64,000 bases of DNA from Fibrobacteria bacterium (GTDB lineage Bacteria > Fibrobacterota > Fibrobacteria > UBA11236). The stretch is from NCBI GenBank assembly GCA_017881725.1, contig JADGQO010000026.1:1-64000 (forward strand), in the 5' to 3' direction. The notes under the pieces are model-generated. The model saw only the letters and a list, made by a program, of their open reading frames with translations. It did not search any database and had not been told where the DNA came from. Shown in pieces: positions 45,615 to 54,341 of the stretch; position 1 is the stretch's first letter; each line of letters starts with the position of its first letter. A program made the translations under genes and the position numbers.

Positions 45615-46176
45615 TCGGCAAACGAAACTAGTCTTCGACCTGATGCACAAAAAAATTTCCGAGGAACAATTTTTCAAGGAATTCCCAGCGTCTAAGGAAA
45701 ACATTAAGACTGTCATTTTGGATCTGCTAAAGCGCGGACTTAGGGGAAAGGATCCGGATCCGGTGCATTGCGCCACGCCGCTGGCTTATAGGTATGGCAT
45801 TTCCCGGGAGTACTTGGATTTATTCAACTCCCTGGCTTTGGAACCTTGGCACTTCCGGCATGAAGATATCGTTTTTGCCCTTGGAAAATTGAAGGACCCG
45901 ACCAGCGTCGAAGTGCTCGCCAAAACAGCCTTGGCCCGGCACCCTTACCTGGAGGACGATGAGTTCTTTGTTTTAGGCACCAAGTCGATCCATGCGCTGG
46001 AAAATATCCAAACTCCGGAAGCCATCCGGGTTTTGGGCGAACTTGCGATGAACGAAAATGAAGTTCTTAGGACAAGGGCAATTGAACGGCTGCGGAACCT
46101 CGTCAAAAACGGAGAATCGGAAATCGCTAAGTCAACCGCGCAGGCGGCTTTAGAATCATTGAATAAAAATCATTAA
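45598..46176 (+). CDS. Immunity protein candidate, paralogue (copy 2)
   Basis: A 192-residue paralogue of the gene at 44953 along its whole length (shared SYVPSR, TKLV-DLM, ISEEQFF, PLAYRYG, PWHFRHED, LKDPTS, EVLAKTAL). ATG at 45598 matches the start of copy 1; ATG at 45589 is also in frame. The surrounding 20 bases (AATGTCTTACGTCCCTAG) are the same as at the RHS end, so the duplication began within the toxin tail. It may protect against a related toxin variant, or be a spare copy. Confidence 0.65.
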   Translation: MSYVPSRQTKLVFDLMHKKISEEQFFKEFPASKENIKTVILDLLKRGLRGKDPDPVHCATPLAYRYGISREYLDLFNSLALEPWHFRHEDIVFALGKLKDPTSVEVLAKTALARHPYLEDDEFFVLGTKSIHALENIQTPEAIRVLGELAMNENEVLRTRAIERLRNLVKNGESEIAKSTAQAALESLNKNH

Positions 46177-46277
46177 GCCTTGCCGGTTGCACCGGACCAA
46201 CTATTCAAGAAACTATTTTTTAAAAGCGTCAATGAGCCGAAATCATCAGCACTATAGTAGCGGTCGAGGCGATTGAA

Positions 46278-46925
46278 ATGAATCCCGTCCAAGGATCCCT
46301 GGAACCGGACGCGCGCCCGACCCGCGAGGTCCGCGCCAGCTTCAATGAAAAGACCATTCGCATATACCAAGCCTACTCTCCTGAAATCGCCGTTCCTGCG
46401 CTTGCCGCCCAAAAATTCCTGCCGCCATTCAAGACTACCAGAATGACGTGGATCAAACCGTCCTTCATCTGGATGATGTATCGATCCGGTTGGGCGGGAA
46501 AATCCGGCCAGGAGTACATTCTCGGAATCGACATCCTCCGCTCTGGATTTGAATGGGCCTTGGCGAATTCATGTTTGTCCCATTTTATTGAGGACGTTCA
46601 TCCGACCCATGCCGACTGGGAAAACCAGATCCGCGATTTCCCGGTCCGAATCCAATGGGATCCGGAGAGGACCATTCGACTCCAGCCGTTACCCTGGCGC
46701 GCCATCCAAATCGGATTGGGTCCGCAAAGCGTCCCGGCGTATATCTCCGAATGGATTACCCGAATTGATGACGTGACCCCGCTTGCGAAAAAGATCGAAT
46801 CCCTGGTTAAGGGTGGCGAGGCCGGCTTGATCCGGAACCTGATCCCAACGGAGATCCCGTATCCTTTGCCGGATTCGATTTCAAAAAGAATCGGATGCGT
46901 TCAAAACAGAGGCACACCCGCATGA
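46278..46925 (+). CDS. DUF4291 family protein
   Basis: A 215-residue soluble protein matching DUF4291: REVRASFNEKTIRIYQAYSPEIA, ALAAQKFLPPFKTTRMTWIKPSFIWMMYRSGW, GFEWALANSCLSHF, VRIQWDPER, and LQPLPWRAIQIGLG. The biochemical function of this family is not known to me. It has GAGGCG before the start and stands alone in a region of mixed accessory genes between the two T6SS modules. It is not obviously a toxin or immunity gene. Confidence 0.8.
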   Translation: MNPVQGSLEPDARPTREVRASFNEKTIRIYQAYSPEIAVPALAAQKFLPPFKTTRMTWIKPSFIWMMYRSGWAGKSGQEYILGIDILRSGFEWALANSCLSHFIEDVHPTHADWENQIRDFPVRIQWDPERTIRLQPLPWRAIQIGLGPQSVPAYISEWITRIDDVTPLAKKIESLVKGGEAGLIRNLIPTEIPYPLPDSISKRIGCVQNRGTPA

Positions 46926-46976
46926 AGGTCGCCTTCACGGCGATGGGTTGGAAATGAACACGAAAATCTCGCTCCG

Positions 46977-46982
46977 TATAAT
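46977..46982 (+). promoter_or_regulatory. -10 box before the cysteine desulfurase gene
   Basis: TATAAT at 46977-46982, 24 bases before the TTG start; the leader would be about 17 bases. No good -35 at normal spacing. Confidence 0.35.
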
Positions 46983-47005
46983 CAAAACTTGTTGAACCCA
47001 CCCCA

Positions 47006-48163
47006 TTGATCTACTTCGACCAAAACGCCACCACTCCCCTGGACCCGCGCGTGCTCGCGAAAATGTTGCCTTATCTGAAAGGAAAATGGGGCAACCCCTC
47101 CAGCCGCGACCATGCCTTTGGATGGGATGCGCAGGAGGCGGTCGAAGCCGCCCGCATGGAGGCTGCGGCTCTCATCAACGCGTTGCCCAATGAAATCGTT
47201 TTCACCAGTTGCGCCACGGAAAGCATCCATCTGGGACTCCACGGTCTCTTCCCTGTTCACGCGTCCATCAGCACGGGATTTGTCACCTCAAGCGTCGAAC
47301 ATGAAGCCATACGAGCCTCCTGCAAGGCTCTTCGCGAGCGCGGCCGAACATTGAAAACTCTACCCGTCGACTCCCAAGGACGATTAGACCCAGCGACAGT
47401 TGAACGCGCCTTGATCTCCCAGTCGACGAAAGTATTGAGCCTCATGGCCGCCAACAACGAAACCGGCGTACTCTTCCCCATCCGCGCATGCGCCGCCATC
47501 GCCCATGCCCACGGCGCGATCTTCTTCACCGATGCCGCCCAAGCGCTGGGAAAAATCCCCCTCGACGCCGCAGCCGACGGATTCGACCTCGCCGCCTTTT
47601 CCGCCCATAAGCTGGGCGGCCCCAAAGGCGTGGGCGCTTTATATATCAAAGGCGGACCGGGCGCGATTCCGCTGGAACCGTTATTCCCCGGCGGCGGCCA
47701 AGAAGGCGGGCTGCGGGGCGGCACGCTGAATGTCCCCGGCATCGTTGGATTCGGCGAAGCCTGCCGCCTGGCCGGATTGGAAATGACCCAGGAAACCTCC
47801 CGGTTACGGTCGCTACGTGATCATTTGGAACAATCCTTGTTGTCACGCTTCACGCAAATCCGCATCAACGGCTCCGGCTCCGAACGCCTCGCCAATACGT
47901 CCAACCTTTGTTTTCCCGGCATCGACGCACGTGCCCTGATCCGCGACATGCACGATGTCGCCGTTTCCACGCGCTCGGCCTGCAGCAGCGGCTCCTCCGA
48001 ACCCAGCCATGTTTTGAAAGCCATGGGCTTGTCCGACGAAGACGCCTTCGCCTCCATTCGTTTCAGTCTGGGAAAATCCAATACCAAGGAAGAAATCGAT
48101 TTGGTGATCGAAAAGGTGTCGATGTCGTACGCCAAACTTCTTGGCATGGGGAATCCGATTTGA
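47006..48163 (+). CDS. Cysteine desulfurase (NifS/IscS family)
   Basis: A 385-residue PLP enzyme that takes sulfur from cysteine for iron-sulfur clusters or tRNA thiolation. It begins IYFDQNATTPLDPRV, as family members do; other landmarks are His99 in SVEHEAI, the PLP Lys202 in SAHKLGG and the sulfur-carrying Cys326 in STRSACSSGS. The short active-site loop fits the NifS/IscS group rather than SufS. The start is TTG; no ATG fits and no ribosome binding site is visible. No IscU, IscA or tRNA-modifying gene is near, so its pathway is open. Confidence 0.9.
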   Translation: MIYFDQNATTPLDPRVLAKMLPYLKGKWGNPSSRDHAFGWDAQEAVEAARMEAAALINALPNEIVFTSCATESIHLGLHGLFPVHASISTGFVTSSVEHEAIRASCKALRERGRTLKTLPVDSQGRLDPATVERALISQSTKVLSLMAANNETGVLFPIRACAAIAHAHGAIFFTDAAQALGKIPLDAAADGFDLAAFSAHKLGGPKGVGALYIKGGPGAIPLEPLFPGGGQEGGLRGGTLNVPGIVGFGEACRLAGLEMTQETSRLRSLRDHLEQSLLSRFTQIRINGSGSERLANTSNLCFPGIDARALIRDMHDVAVSTRSACSSGSSEPSHVLKAMGLSDEDAFASIRFSLGKSNTKEEIDLVIEKVSMSYAKLLGMGNPI

Positions 48164-48861
48164 CCCTAGAAGTCGAATCGGCCATGCAGGCGGCCATCGC
48201 CGATACCTGGGAAACCTTGCGGTTACGGGTAAAGAATTACCGGTTCACGGCTTTCGCATCGCTCGGCCTGGCGGCCACCATCTTAGTTGCAGCGATATGG
48301 CTCCGGACCCCCTGGGTTCTGGTCTTAGGCCTGGTTTTTTTCCCCCTGGGCGCGGTTTTTGTCTGGCGCGATCAATGCGCTGTGTTCGATTGGGAGGAAC
48401 GCATCTTCAAGGCATGGGCAGAATCCGGTCGGCTTGCTCGGGCGCGTGCGCAAGGAGGTCCTGAAACTGAATCCCTTCCCAAATCGGATTTCGTGATGGG
48501 AATTTTCATTCCCGCTATCGCCAATCAACCGCATCGATTATCCAATTCGTTGAAAAGCATGGTCGCAAACCTGCCTGCTGATCCGGATTATCTTCCTCCG
48601 CAAAATGAACAGATTCAAAAGGTGTTTCGCGATTATTATACCCGGCGAAGCAATCAGGAAACTCGCTTGCTACGTCGCCTTCTGCGTATAGTCTTTTTAG
48701 TGACAATACCCGTGTCCTACGTGTATTTCAGACCATTTACAATATCAATAGTTGCGGGGACATCAATTTTAGCACTAGTATTTTTCGGCGTTGAAATCCT
48801 ACTTGCGCCTTGTGTGCGCTGGCATCATCGAAAATCTGCGGAAAAAATAGGATTGGAATAA
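48160..48861 (+). CDS. Hypothetical membrane protein
   Basis: A 233-residue protein starting at TTG, overlapping the desulfurase stop (TTGA), with GGGGAA six bases before. It has two helices near the N-terminus (about residues 28-45 and 50-68), a soluble middle and two near the C-terminus (about 175-210). The symmetric layout resembles regulatory or transport-linked membrane proteins, but no family is recognised. ATG at 48184 is an alternative start without a ribosome binding site. Confidence 0.55.
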   Translation: MTLEVESAMQAAIADTWETLRLRVKNYRFTAFASLGLAATILVAAIWLRTPWVLVLGLVFFPLGAVFVWRDQCAVFDWEERIFKAWAESGRLARARAQGGPETESLPKSDFVMGIFIPAIANQPHRLSNSLKSMVANLPADPDYLPPQNEQIQKVFRDYYTRRSNQETRLLRRLLRIVFLVTIPVSYVYFRPFTISIVAGTSILALVFFGVEILLAPCVRWHHRKSAEKIGLE

Positions 48862-48925
48862 GAGAGCGTTTGACCTGACGGGTCCCCTAGTTTACGTAGC
48901 ACATCAGTTACCCAAATCATGTCTT

Positions 48926-49641
48926 TAGGGCTTGCTGAATAGCCTTCTCGCTCAATATTGACAGCGGTTTCACAGTAATTTACGTAGATTAATGTGCAAA
49001 GAAAAGCCAACTTTCATCCCGGAAAGCGGGCTCTCGAAGCGAGTGCCGTGCACATCCCGATGTACAAAAACCCGCCGAACCGCTCCCAAGTGAAGATGGA
49101 ATTTTTGGACTTCCCCAATCCTTTCGGGGTGAAACTCCATGGTTGATGAAGGACGTCTCGCTCGAAGCGATTGGGAAACGGCTCTATCGCGCCCTGCTGG
49201 TTGTCGCGAAACTGGAGCGGCAGCAGCGCATCCTTTTCTCTCTGGCCAAAGGCGAACGACGCAGCGTTCCCGATCGCATCGTCAGCGTGTGGAAACCTCA
49301 TGTGCGTCCCATCGTGCGGGGCAAGGCCGGGTGTCCGGTCGAGTTCGGAGCGAAGTTATCCATCGCCGTGATTGAAGGGATGAGTTTTGTGGATCGATTG
49401 TCCTTCGATGCCTACAACGAGTGCGGCGATCTGATCGGCCAGGCTGTGGCCTATCACAGGCGTACGGGCCATTGGCCTGCATCGATACACGCGGACAAGA
49501 TTTACCGAACGCGGGAAAATTTGGCATGGTGCAAAGCTCGAGAGATACGTTTTTCAGGTCCGATGCTGGGTCGGCGGCCGGTGGATGCCAAGATAAGGAG
49601 GGAAAATCAAAAACTGACGGCGAACTATTCAGCAAGCCCTA
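48926..49641 (+). mobile_element. Internally deleted IS element with perfect 17-bp ends
   Basis: TAGGGCTTGCTGAATAG at 48926-48942 is repeated in inverted form at 49625-49641. If the element proper begins GGGCTTGC, a TA dinucleotide flanks each side, which fits a short target duplication. Inside are transposase pieces (see next entry) that lack both the middle of the N-terminal half and the C-terminal end. At about 0.7 kb it is about half the size of a full element and cannot move on its own. Confidence 0.75.
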
Positions 49642-49644
49642 TTT
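49060..49644 (+). pseudogene. IS5-like transposase remnant
   Basis: Two pieces. The first (49060-49146) encodes MYKNPPNRSQVKMEFLDFPN and so on, like the usual transposase start, and stops at TGA. The second, in another frame from 49143, encodes the catalytic middle: DRIVSVWKPHVRPIVRGKAGCPVEFGAKLS, then FDAYNECGDLIGQAV, RTGHWPASIHADKIYRTRENLAWC and IRFSGPMLGRRP. The DDE segments before and after this are missing, and the reading frame runs straight into the right inverted repeat. Family placement (IS5-type) rests on these motifs. Confidence 0.75.
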
Positions 49645-49817
49645 ACAGAATTTCCTGTTTTGAATGAATATCAAATTCCAAAATTACAGATGACACCTTC
49701 GATTCAATCGGTTTCGCGATAGGACGACATTTTCCAATCGATTCAACGCGGTCGTTACATCCGTCCGAAACAAAGTAGCGGCCCCTTTTCCTTCGGCGTA
49801 AAAAGTTCGAAGAAGGA

Positions 49818-50321
49818 TCAGATAAGCGGAACCAATTCCGGTTGCAAGTTTGACAGCGTTTCGATTGCCATTGCGTCGTCCCGCAGCATTTTGAAATCAG
49901 CAAAATCGAATCCGGGCCCAACCGTACAGCCCACTAACGAGTAGTCGCCCAGACATTCGGCCGCCTGTCAGTGGCCTGCGGGTATGGCGGCGACCGGCGC
50001 GTTGCGAGAGTCCGTTTCCATTTTTTCTGGAGGCCCCAGAATAAATAACTCCTGCTTCTCAAACCCTGGGTCAAGGTGCCTCAATCGCAACGGATCGCCC
50101 GCGTAAAAATGCCACGCTTCGTCGGATCTAACGGAATGAAAAGCGCTTTTCTCGCCCCGACGCAATAGGAAATAGATGGTGGTCAGTCCTGCCCGCCGTC
50201 CCTGTCCGGCCATCACGGTTTGTTGGGAACGGTAAATCTCCCGGTAAAAACCGCCCTCCGGATGAGGCTTCAATTCGAGGCGGCGAATGAGTCCATCCGC
50301 GGTGGATTCGGTTTTTTTCAT
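49818..50321 (-). pseudogene. DUF985 cupin gene with one in-frame TGA
   Basis: From ATG at 50321 a DUF985 (cupin 5) protein is read: LIRRLELKPHPEGGFYREIYRS, TTIYFLLRRGEKSAFHSVRSDEAWHFYAGDPLRL, then AAIPAGH and TGA at 49970-49968. Continuing in the same frame gives QAAECLGDYSLVGCTVGPGFDFADF, the normal family end, to a second stop at 49818 (167 codons in all). Family members usually have Trp where the TGA stands, so a single TGG-to-TGA change explains it. It is either a recent nonsense mutation or an error in the sequence. Confidence 0.75.
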
Positions 50322-50354
50322 CGGGTAGGATCATTGTCCTAGTAGACTAGTCGA

Positions 50355-50833
50355 CTAGTAGAACCCGTACGGATCGGTTTTCATGGGCATGGAGTCCCAG
50401 GTTCCCGATGAAGTGAATATCGATTTTCCCTCAAACCCCATGGACGTGACGTTGCGTATGGGATAGGTATTCGTGTTTGGTTTTTCCGTAAACGGTTGGA
50501 AAGGGTAGGCTTGGAATTGGGCCTTGGTCATGCCGCATTGCTCAATGCTGGTTCCGAATTTCGTCTTGGTTAAAGTCAAAGTGGAGTCCGTTCGTGAATA
50601 GTTGCCGCCCTGCCGGGTGACTTGGCACAAGTTCGCGGGATTTCCCAGTCGGTAACCGTATTCGACAAATTCCCATAAATGTCGTCGGCATCGCTTTGGA
50701 TGTAATAATGGCCCGACATGAATTCGGGTCCCGTTCCACAGTCCGCTGCGCCCGAATCCGTGACGCAACCGGATTGAATCATCGAAAATGCCGACAATGC
50801 GAGGACGGATAGGGTCTTACGCCAATAAGCCAT
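50355..50833 (-). pseudogene. Lipoprotein gene with a one-base frameshift
   Basis: The 5' part (from ATG 50833) encodes a lipoprotein signal ending in IQSGC and continues to DADDIYGN. The sense then moves to another frame (NFVEYGYRLGNPANLCQ, YSRTDSTLTLTKTKFGTS, up to DPYGFY and the stop at 50355). Adding one T to the T run at 50669-50667 (minus strand) joins the two frames smoothly. No family is recognised; the mature part resembles small beta-barrel lipoproteins. It may be a real mutation or a homopolymer error. Confidence 0.6.
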
Positions 50834-51068
50834 GGATGCTCCCGGTTGGATGGATACGCCTGGAAAAATATAACAACGGGACCGGATTTCCTGCTCGCAA
50901 CCCGCAATTGGCCGAGCCCATCCGATAGTGTGACCCCGCTCACCGACAAGTCATTTACTGAATTCTACTATTCAATCTCCGGAAGCCGATGCAGGTTCCG
51001 GAGCCTGACCCGAGCGGATCCACGCCAGGGTTCCGGCGCAAGGGAATCAACCCAAAAAGGATGAGCCA

Positions 51069-53237
51069 ATGCCTTCCTCGACAGCTTTGAAATTCGCCCT
51101 CAAGATTGGGGCGCTCGCGCCGGACACTTTCCGCGTCCATGAATTCGATTTTAGCGAAGCCATCTCGGAGTGCTTCCTGCTGAAAATCACGGCTTCGTCC
51201 ACGCAGGCCGAAGTGGCCTATGCCGATATGATCGCCAAAGACGCGACCTTGACCGTCACCGGGCAGGATTTTTCCGTGAAGCATCATGGCATCGTGACCG
51301 AATTCCGGCAAACCCCGGATGCGGGAGGAAATTTCGGGCATGAAAGCCACGGGTACCTCATCACCATCGAGCCGCATGCGCGCCTTTTGTCCTTCACTAC
51401 GCAAAGCCGGGTTTTTCAGAAAAAGAAAATCGGCGAAATCATCGCGGACGTCATGGCGGGAGCGTCGCTGGCGAAAACCACGCATTGGGATTTCCAAGCC
51501 CAGGGGCCGTTTCTGGAGCGCGAGTACACGGTTCAATACAACGAATCCGATTTCGATTTCATTTCCCGGCTTATGGAGGAAGAAGGAATCTTTTACTTTT
51601 TCGATCACCAAGGGGACAAAGACGTGATGATCATGGCGGATAAGGTCGACGCCTTCAAGCCGATTCCACATACTCCTAAGGTGGAAATCCAGGTTGAGGC
51701 GGGATTGTCCCACATGGCCGTGGATCATATCACCAAAATGGTTCGGACCCAGCGCATGGTGACGGGTATGGCGACCATTAAAGACTATAACTATCGTACG
51801 CCGGGCACCAACGTTATTGGAAAGGCCAGCCGTCCCGGACAGGGAGAGGACTATCAGTTCAGCCCGCATGTGAAAACGACGGCCGAAGCGGAGCGCATGG
51901 CGAACCATCGCGCTGAAATGCACGCCAGCGGCAAAGTCACTCTCGAAGGCGAAAGCCTGTGCCGGGCCTTCCGCACGGGAATGCGATTTGAATTGGATGA
52001 CCCCTCGGCTTTCACGCCCTTCAAAGGCAAATACACTCTGACGCGCATCCATCATCATGGCGATCAAAAGGAAGGCTTCGAAGGCGACAACGAGGACATC
52101 ATTTACAGTAACTCGTTCACGTGCATTCCCGCCGACGTAGTTTTCCGCCCCCATCTTTCCACTCCTCGGCCGAAAATCAACGGCGTCATCACCGCGCGCG
52201 TGGACGGCGTGGATGGTAAACACGCCTACCTCGACGACGACGGCCGCTACCATGCCAAACTTCCTTTCGACCTGACCGACCTCAAGGACGGCCAAGCCAG
52301 CCTGCCTATCCGCATGAGTCAGCCCTATGGCGGCGCCAATTACGGCATGCACTTTCCAGTCCATAACGGCAACGACTTGGTATTGGCCTTCATAGACGGC
52401 AACGTCGACCGTCCCATCGCCATCGGAACCGCGCCCAATCCCAGCAACGCCTCGCCGGTGAACAAGCGGAACAACACCGAAAGCATCATCCGTACCGCCT
52501 CCGGACATCAAATCCGCCTGGACGACAAAGACGACAAAACCGTCATCGAGATTACGACCAAGGGCAAGCACGTCATCACGCTGAACGACGACGCCGATCA
52601 CAAGGAAATCCATGTCAAGACCACGGACGGCAACGAGCTGGTCATGGACGACAAGAACAAGAACATCCGCATCTGCACGCCGGAAGGCGCGCACACGATG
52701 AAGATGGACTATGACAAAAAAGTTTTCACGGTGGAAACGAAGTACGGCCACAAGCTGACCATGGATGACGAGAAAAAATCCTTGGCCATGCAAACCAAGG
52801 ACGGACATATCCTTTCCCTCGATGACGACAAGAAATTGTTGGCCTTGCAGGACGGCAAGGGAAAGCATTGTTTCCAAATCGACGCGGGCGGAAGCAAGGT
52901 CTCCATTACCACCGAAGGCGATTTGGAATTTTCCGCGAAGGGCAAGTTGGATATTACGGCCAAGGAAATCAAGATGGAGGCCAAGCAGGGCGCAATCAAT
53001 GCCAAGGCCGCGCAGGATATAGTGCTGGACGGCATGAACATCAGTGCCAAGGGCCAGCAGAAGGTGACGCTGGAAGCGACCATGGATGTCAGCATCAAGG
53101 GCCTCAACGTGAAGACGGAGGGCAAGGTCAACGTGGAATCCAAAGCGGGCGTGCAAAACAAAGTGACGGGAGTCATGACCAATGTGGAAGCCTCCGGCAT
53201 CAATACCATCAAGGGCTCCATGGTGATGATTAACTGA
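51069..53237 (+). CDS. vgrG: T6SS spike protein VgrG (copy 2)
   Basis: A 722-residue VgrG parallel to copy 1: base domain (YTVQYNESDFDFISRLMEEEGIFYFF), OB fold (MHFPVHNGNDLVLAFIDGNVDRPIAIGTAPNPS) and a spike of short repeats (IRLDDKDDK, ITLNDDADHKEIHVKT, LVMDDKNKNIRICT, LTMDDEKK, LSLDDDKK). The end is NTIKGSMVMIN. AAGGA lies 7 bases before the start. It leads effector module B; its stop overlaps the DUF2169 start by one base. Confidence 0.92.
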   Translation: MPSSTALKFALKIGALAPDTFRVHEFDFSEAISECFLLKITASSTQAEVAYADMIAKDATLTVTGQDFSVKHHGIVTEFRQTPDAGGNFGHESHGYLITIEPHARLLSFTTQSRVFQKKKIGEIIADVMAGASLAKTTHWDFQAQGPFLEREYTVQYNESDFDFISRLMEEEGIFYFFDHQGDKDVMIMADKVDAFKPIPHTPKVEIQVEAGLSHMAVDHITKMVRTQRMVTGMATIKDYNYRTPGTNVIGKASRPGQGEDYQFSPHVKTTAEAERMANHRAEMHASGKVTLEGESLCRAFRTGMRFELDDPSAFTPFKGKYTLTRIHHHGDQKEGFEGDNEDIIYSNSFTCIPADVVFRPHLSTPRPKINGVITARVDGVDGKHAYLDDDGRYHAKLPFDLTDLKDGQASLPIRMSQPYGGANYGMHFPVHNGNDLVLAFIDGNVDRPIAIGTAPNPSNASPVNKRNNTESIIRTASGHQIRLDDKDDKTVIEITTKGKHVITLNDDADHKEIHVKTTDGNELVMDDKNKNIRICTPEGAHTMKMDYDKKVFTVETKYGHKLTMDDEKKSLAMQTKDGHILSLDDDKKLLALQDGKGKHCFQIDAGGSKVSITTEGDLEFSAKGKLDITAKEIKMEAKQGAINAKAAQDIVLDGMNISAKGQQKVTLEATMDVSIKGLNVKTEGKVNVESKAGVQNKVTGVMTNVEASGINTIKGSMVMIN

Positions 53238-54331
53238 TGGACTGGTTAACGCGCATAGCACCCGGCAATGCCCCCGACGGTTCGCCCATCCTGTCGGTAC
53301 TGGCCAAACGTACGTTCAAGTTCGCCAACGGCAAGGCCGCGACCGTGGATGAAGAACAATTGGATTTCATCGAGGCCGATGAATTCTGGGGCCAAGGCAA
53401 TCCGGCCAGCGATGCCTTGCGTTTGGAGTCGGACCTGGTGGCCTATAAGCCCATGACCGACGTGATCCTGATCGGCAAGGCCCATGTGCCGGGCGGGAAA
53501 AAAATCGGGCAACTGGATGTCGGCGTCCAAGTGGGACAGGGAAGAAAAATCGCGCGCGTATTCGGCGATCGCAAAGCCTATGTGACGGGAACGGGCCTGG
53601 CCTTTACGGAACCGGAACCGTTTTCGGAAATGCCCTTGGATTTTTCCCGGGCGTATGGCGGGCAGGACGTAAAATCCGATCCGGGCTTCGCATGGTCCTA
53701 TTTGAAGAACCCCGTGGGCCGCGGCTTCGTCGTCAAGAATACTCCGCAAGCGATTCAAGATCTGCTGCTCCCCAATCTCGAGGATCCGCAGCGCCTGCTG
53801 ACGCCGCAAACACTGGCTATCGGTAAATACGAAAAATGGTCCACCGGTCCGGAGCCCATCGCCTTTGGATGCATCAATAAGAATTCCCATCCGCGATTCA
53901 CGCTCGCAGGCTTGCCGCCGGAAGAATGGATGAAGTCCGAAGCCGATCGGCAACGCGCCTTACATGCCGCGCCGGAAGTGGGCACGCCCCTCGCGCGCCA
54001 ACCGTCGCAAGTGCCGCCCATGTTGAATCCGCTGTTCTTCAACGGGGCCGCGCCGGGAATGCGGTTTCCCTATTTGCAAGGCGACGAATCCATCAAGCTG
54101 GCCTTTATGGATCCGGCCCATCCGCAATTCGCATTCAACTTGCCCGGCAGCAAACCCAAAGCCTGGATGGACGTGGGCGAAGGCCCGGAAGAAATGGCGA
54201 TGGTTTTGCATACCGTGGTCATTTACAAGGAGACCAATCAAGTCGCCTTGACCTGGCGCGGCTGCGCCTATTATGGCGGCACGGAAGCGATGAAGGAATT
54301 CACTACCCTGGAGTTCGGAGTGAAGGAGTGA
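53237..54331 (+). CDS. DUF2169 family T6SS accessory protein (copy 3)
   Basis: A 364-residue DUF2169 protein, coupled to vgrG copy 2 (TGATG). Blocks match the module A copies: SVLAKRTFKF, ESDLVAYKPMTDVILIGKAHV, SRAYGGQD, FAWSYLKNPVGRGFVV, LFFNGAAPGMRFPYL and ALTWRGCAYYGG. Its C-terminus lacks the DWLPEM segment of the other two. The likely role is an adaptor between the VgrG spike and the PAAR protein that follows. Confidence 0.8.
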   Translation: MDWLTRIAPGNAPDGSPILSVLAKRTFKFANGKAATVDEEQLDFIEADEFWGQGNPASDALRLESDLVAYKPMTDVILIGKAHVPGGKKIGQLDVGVQVGQGRKIARVFGDRKAYVTGTGLAFTEPEPFSEMPLDFSRAYGGQDVKSDPGFAWSYLKNPVGRGFVVKNTPQAIQDLLLPNLEDPQRLLTPQTLAIGKYEKWSTGPEPIAFGCINKNSHPRFTLAGLPPEEWMKSEADRQRALHAAPEVGTPLARQPSQVPPMLNPLFFNGAAPGMRFPYLQGDESIKLAFMDPAHPQFAFNLPGSKPKAWMDVGEGPEEMAMVLHTVVIYKETNQVALTWRGCAYYGGTEAMKEFTTLEFGVKE

Positions 54332-54341
54332 AGGAGTCCTG

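Noticed and set aside
50955-53261. 768-codon open frame antisense to vgrG copy 2
   Set aside because: Shadow of the repetitive VgrG coding sequence; its His- and Val-rich repeats follow from the sense-strand repeats.
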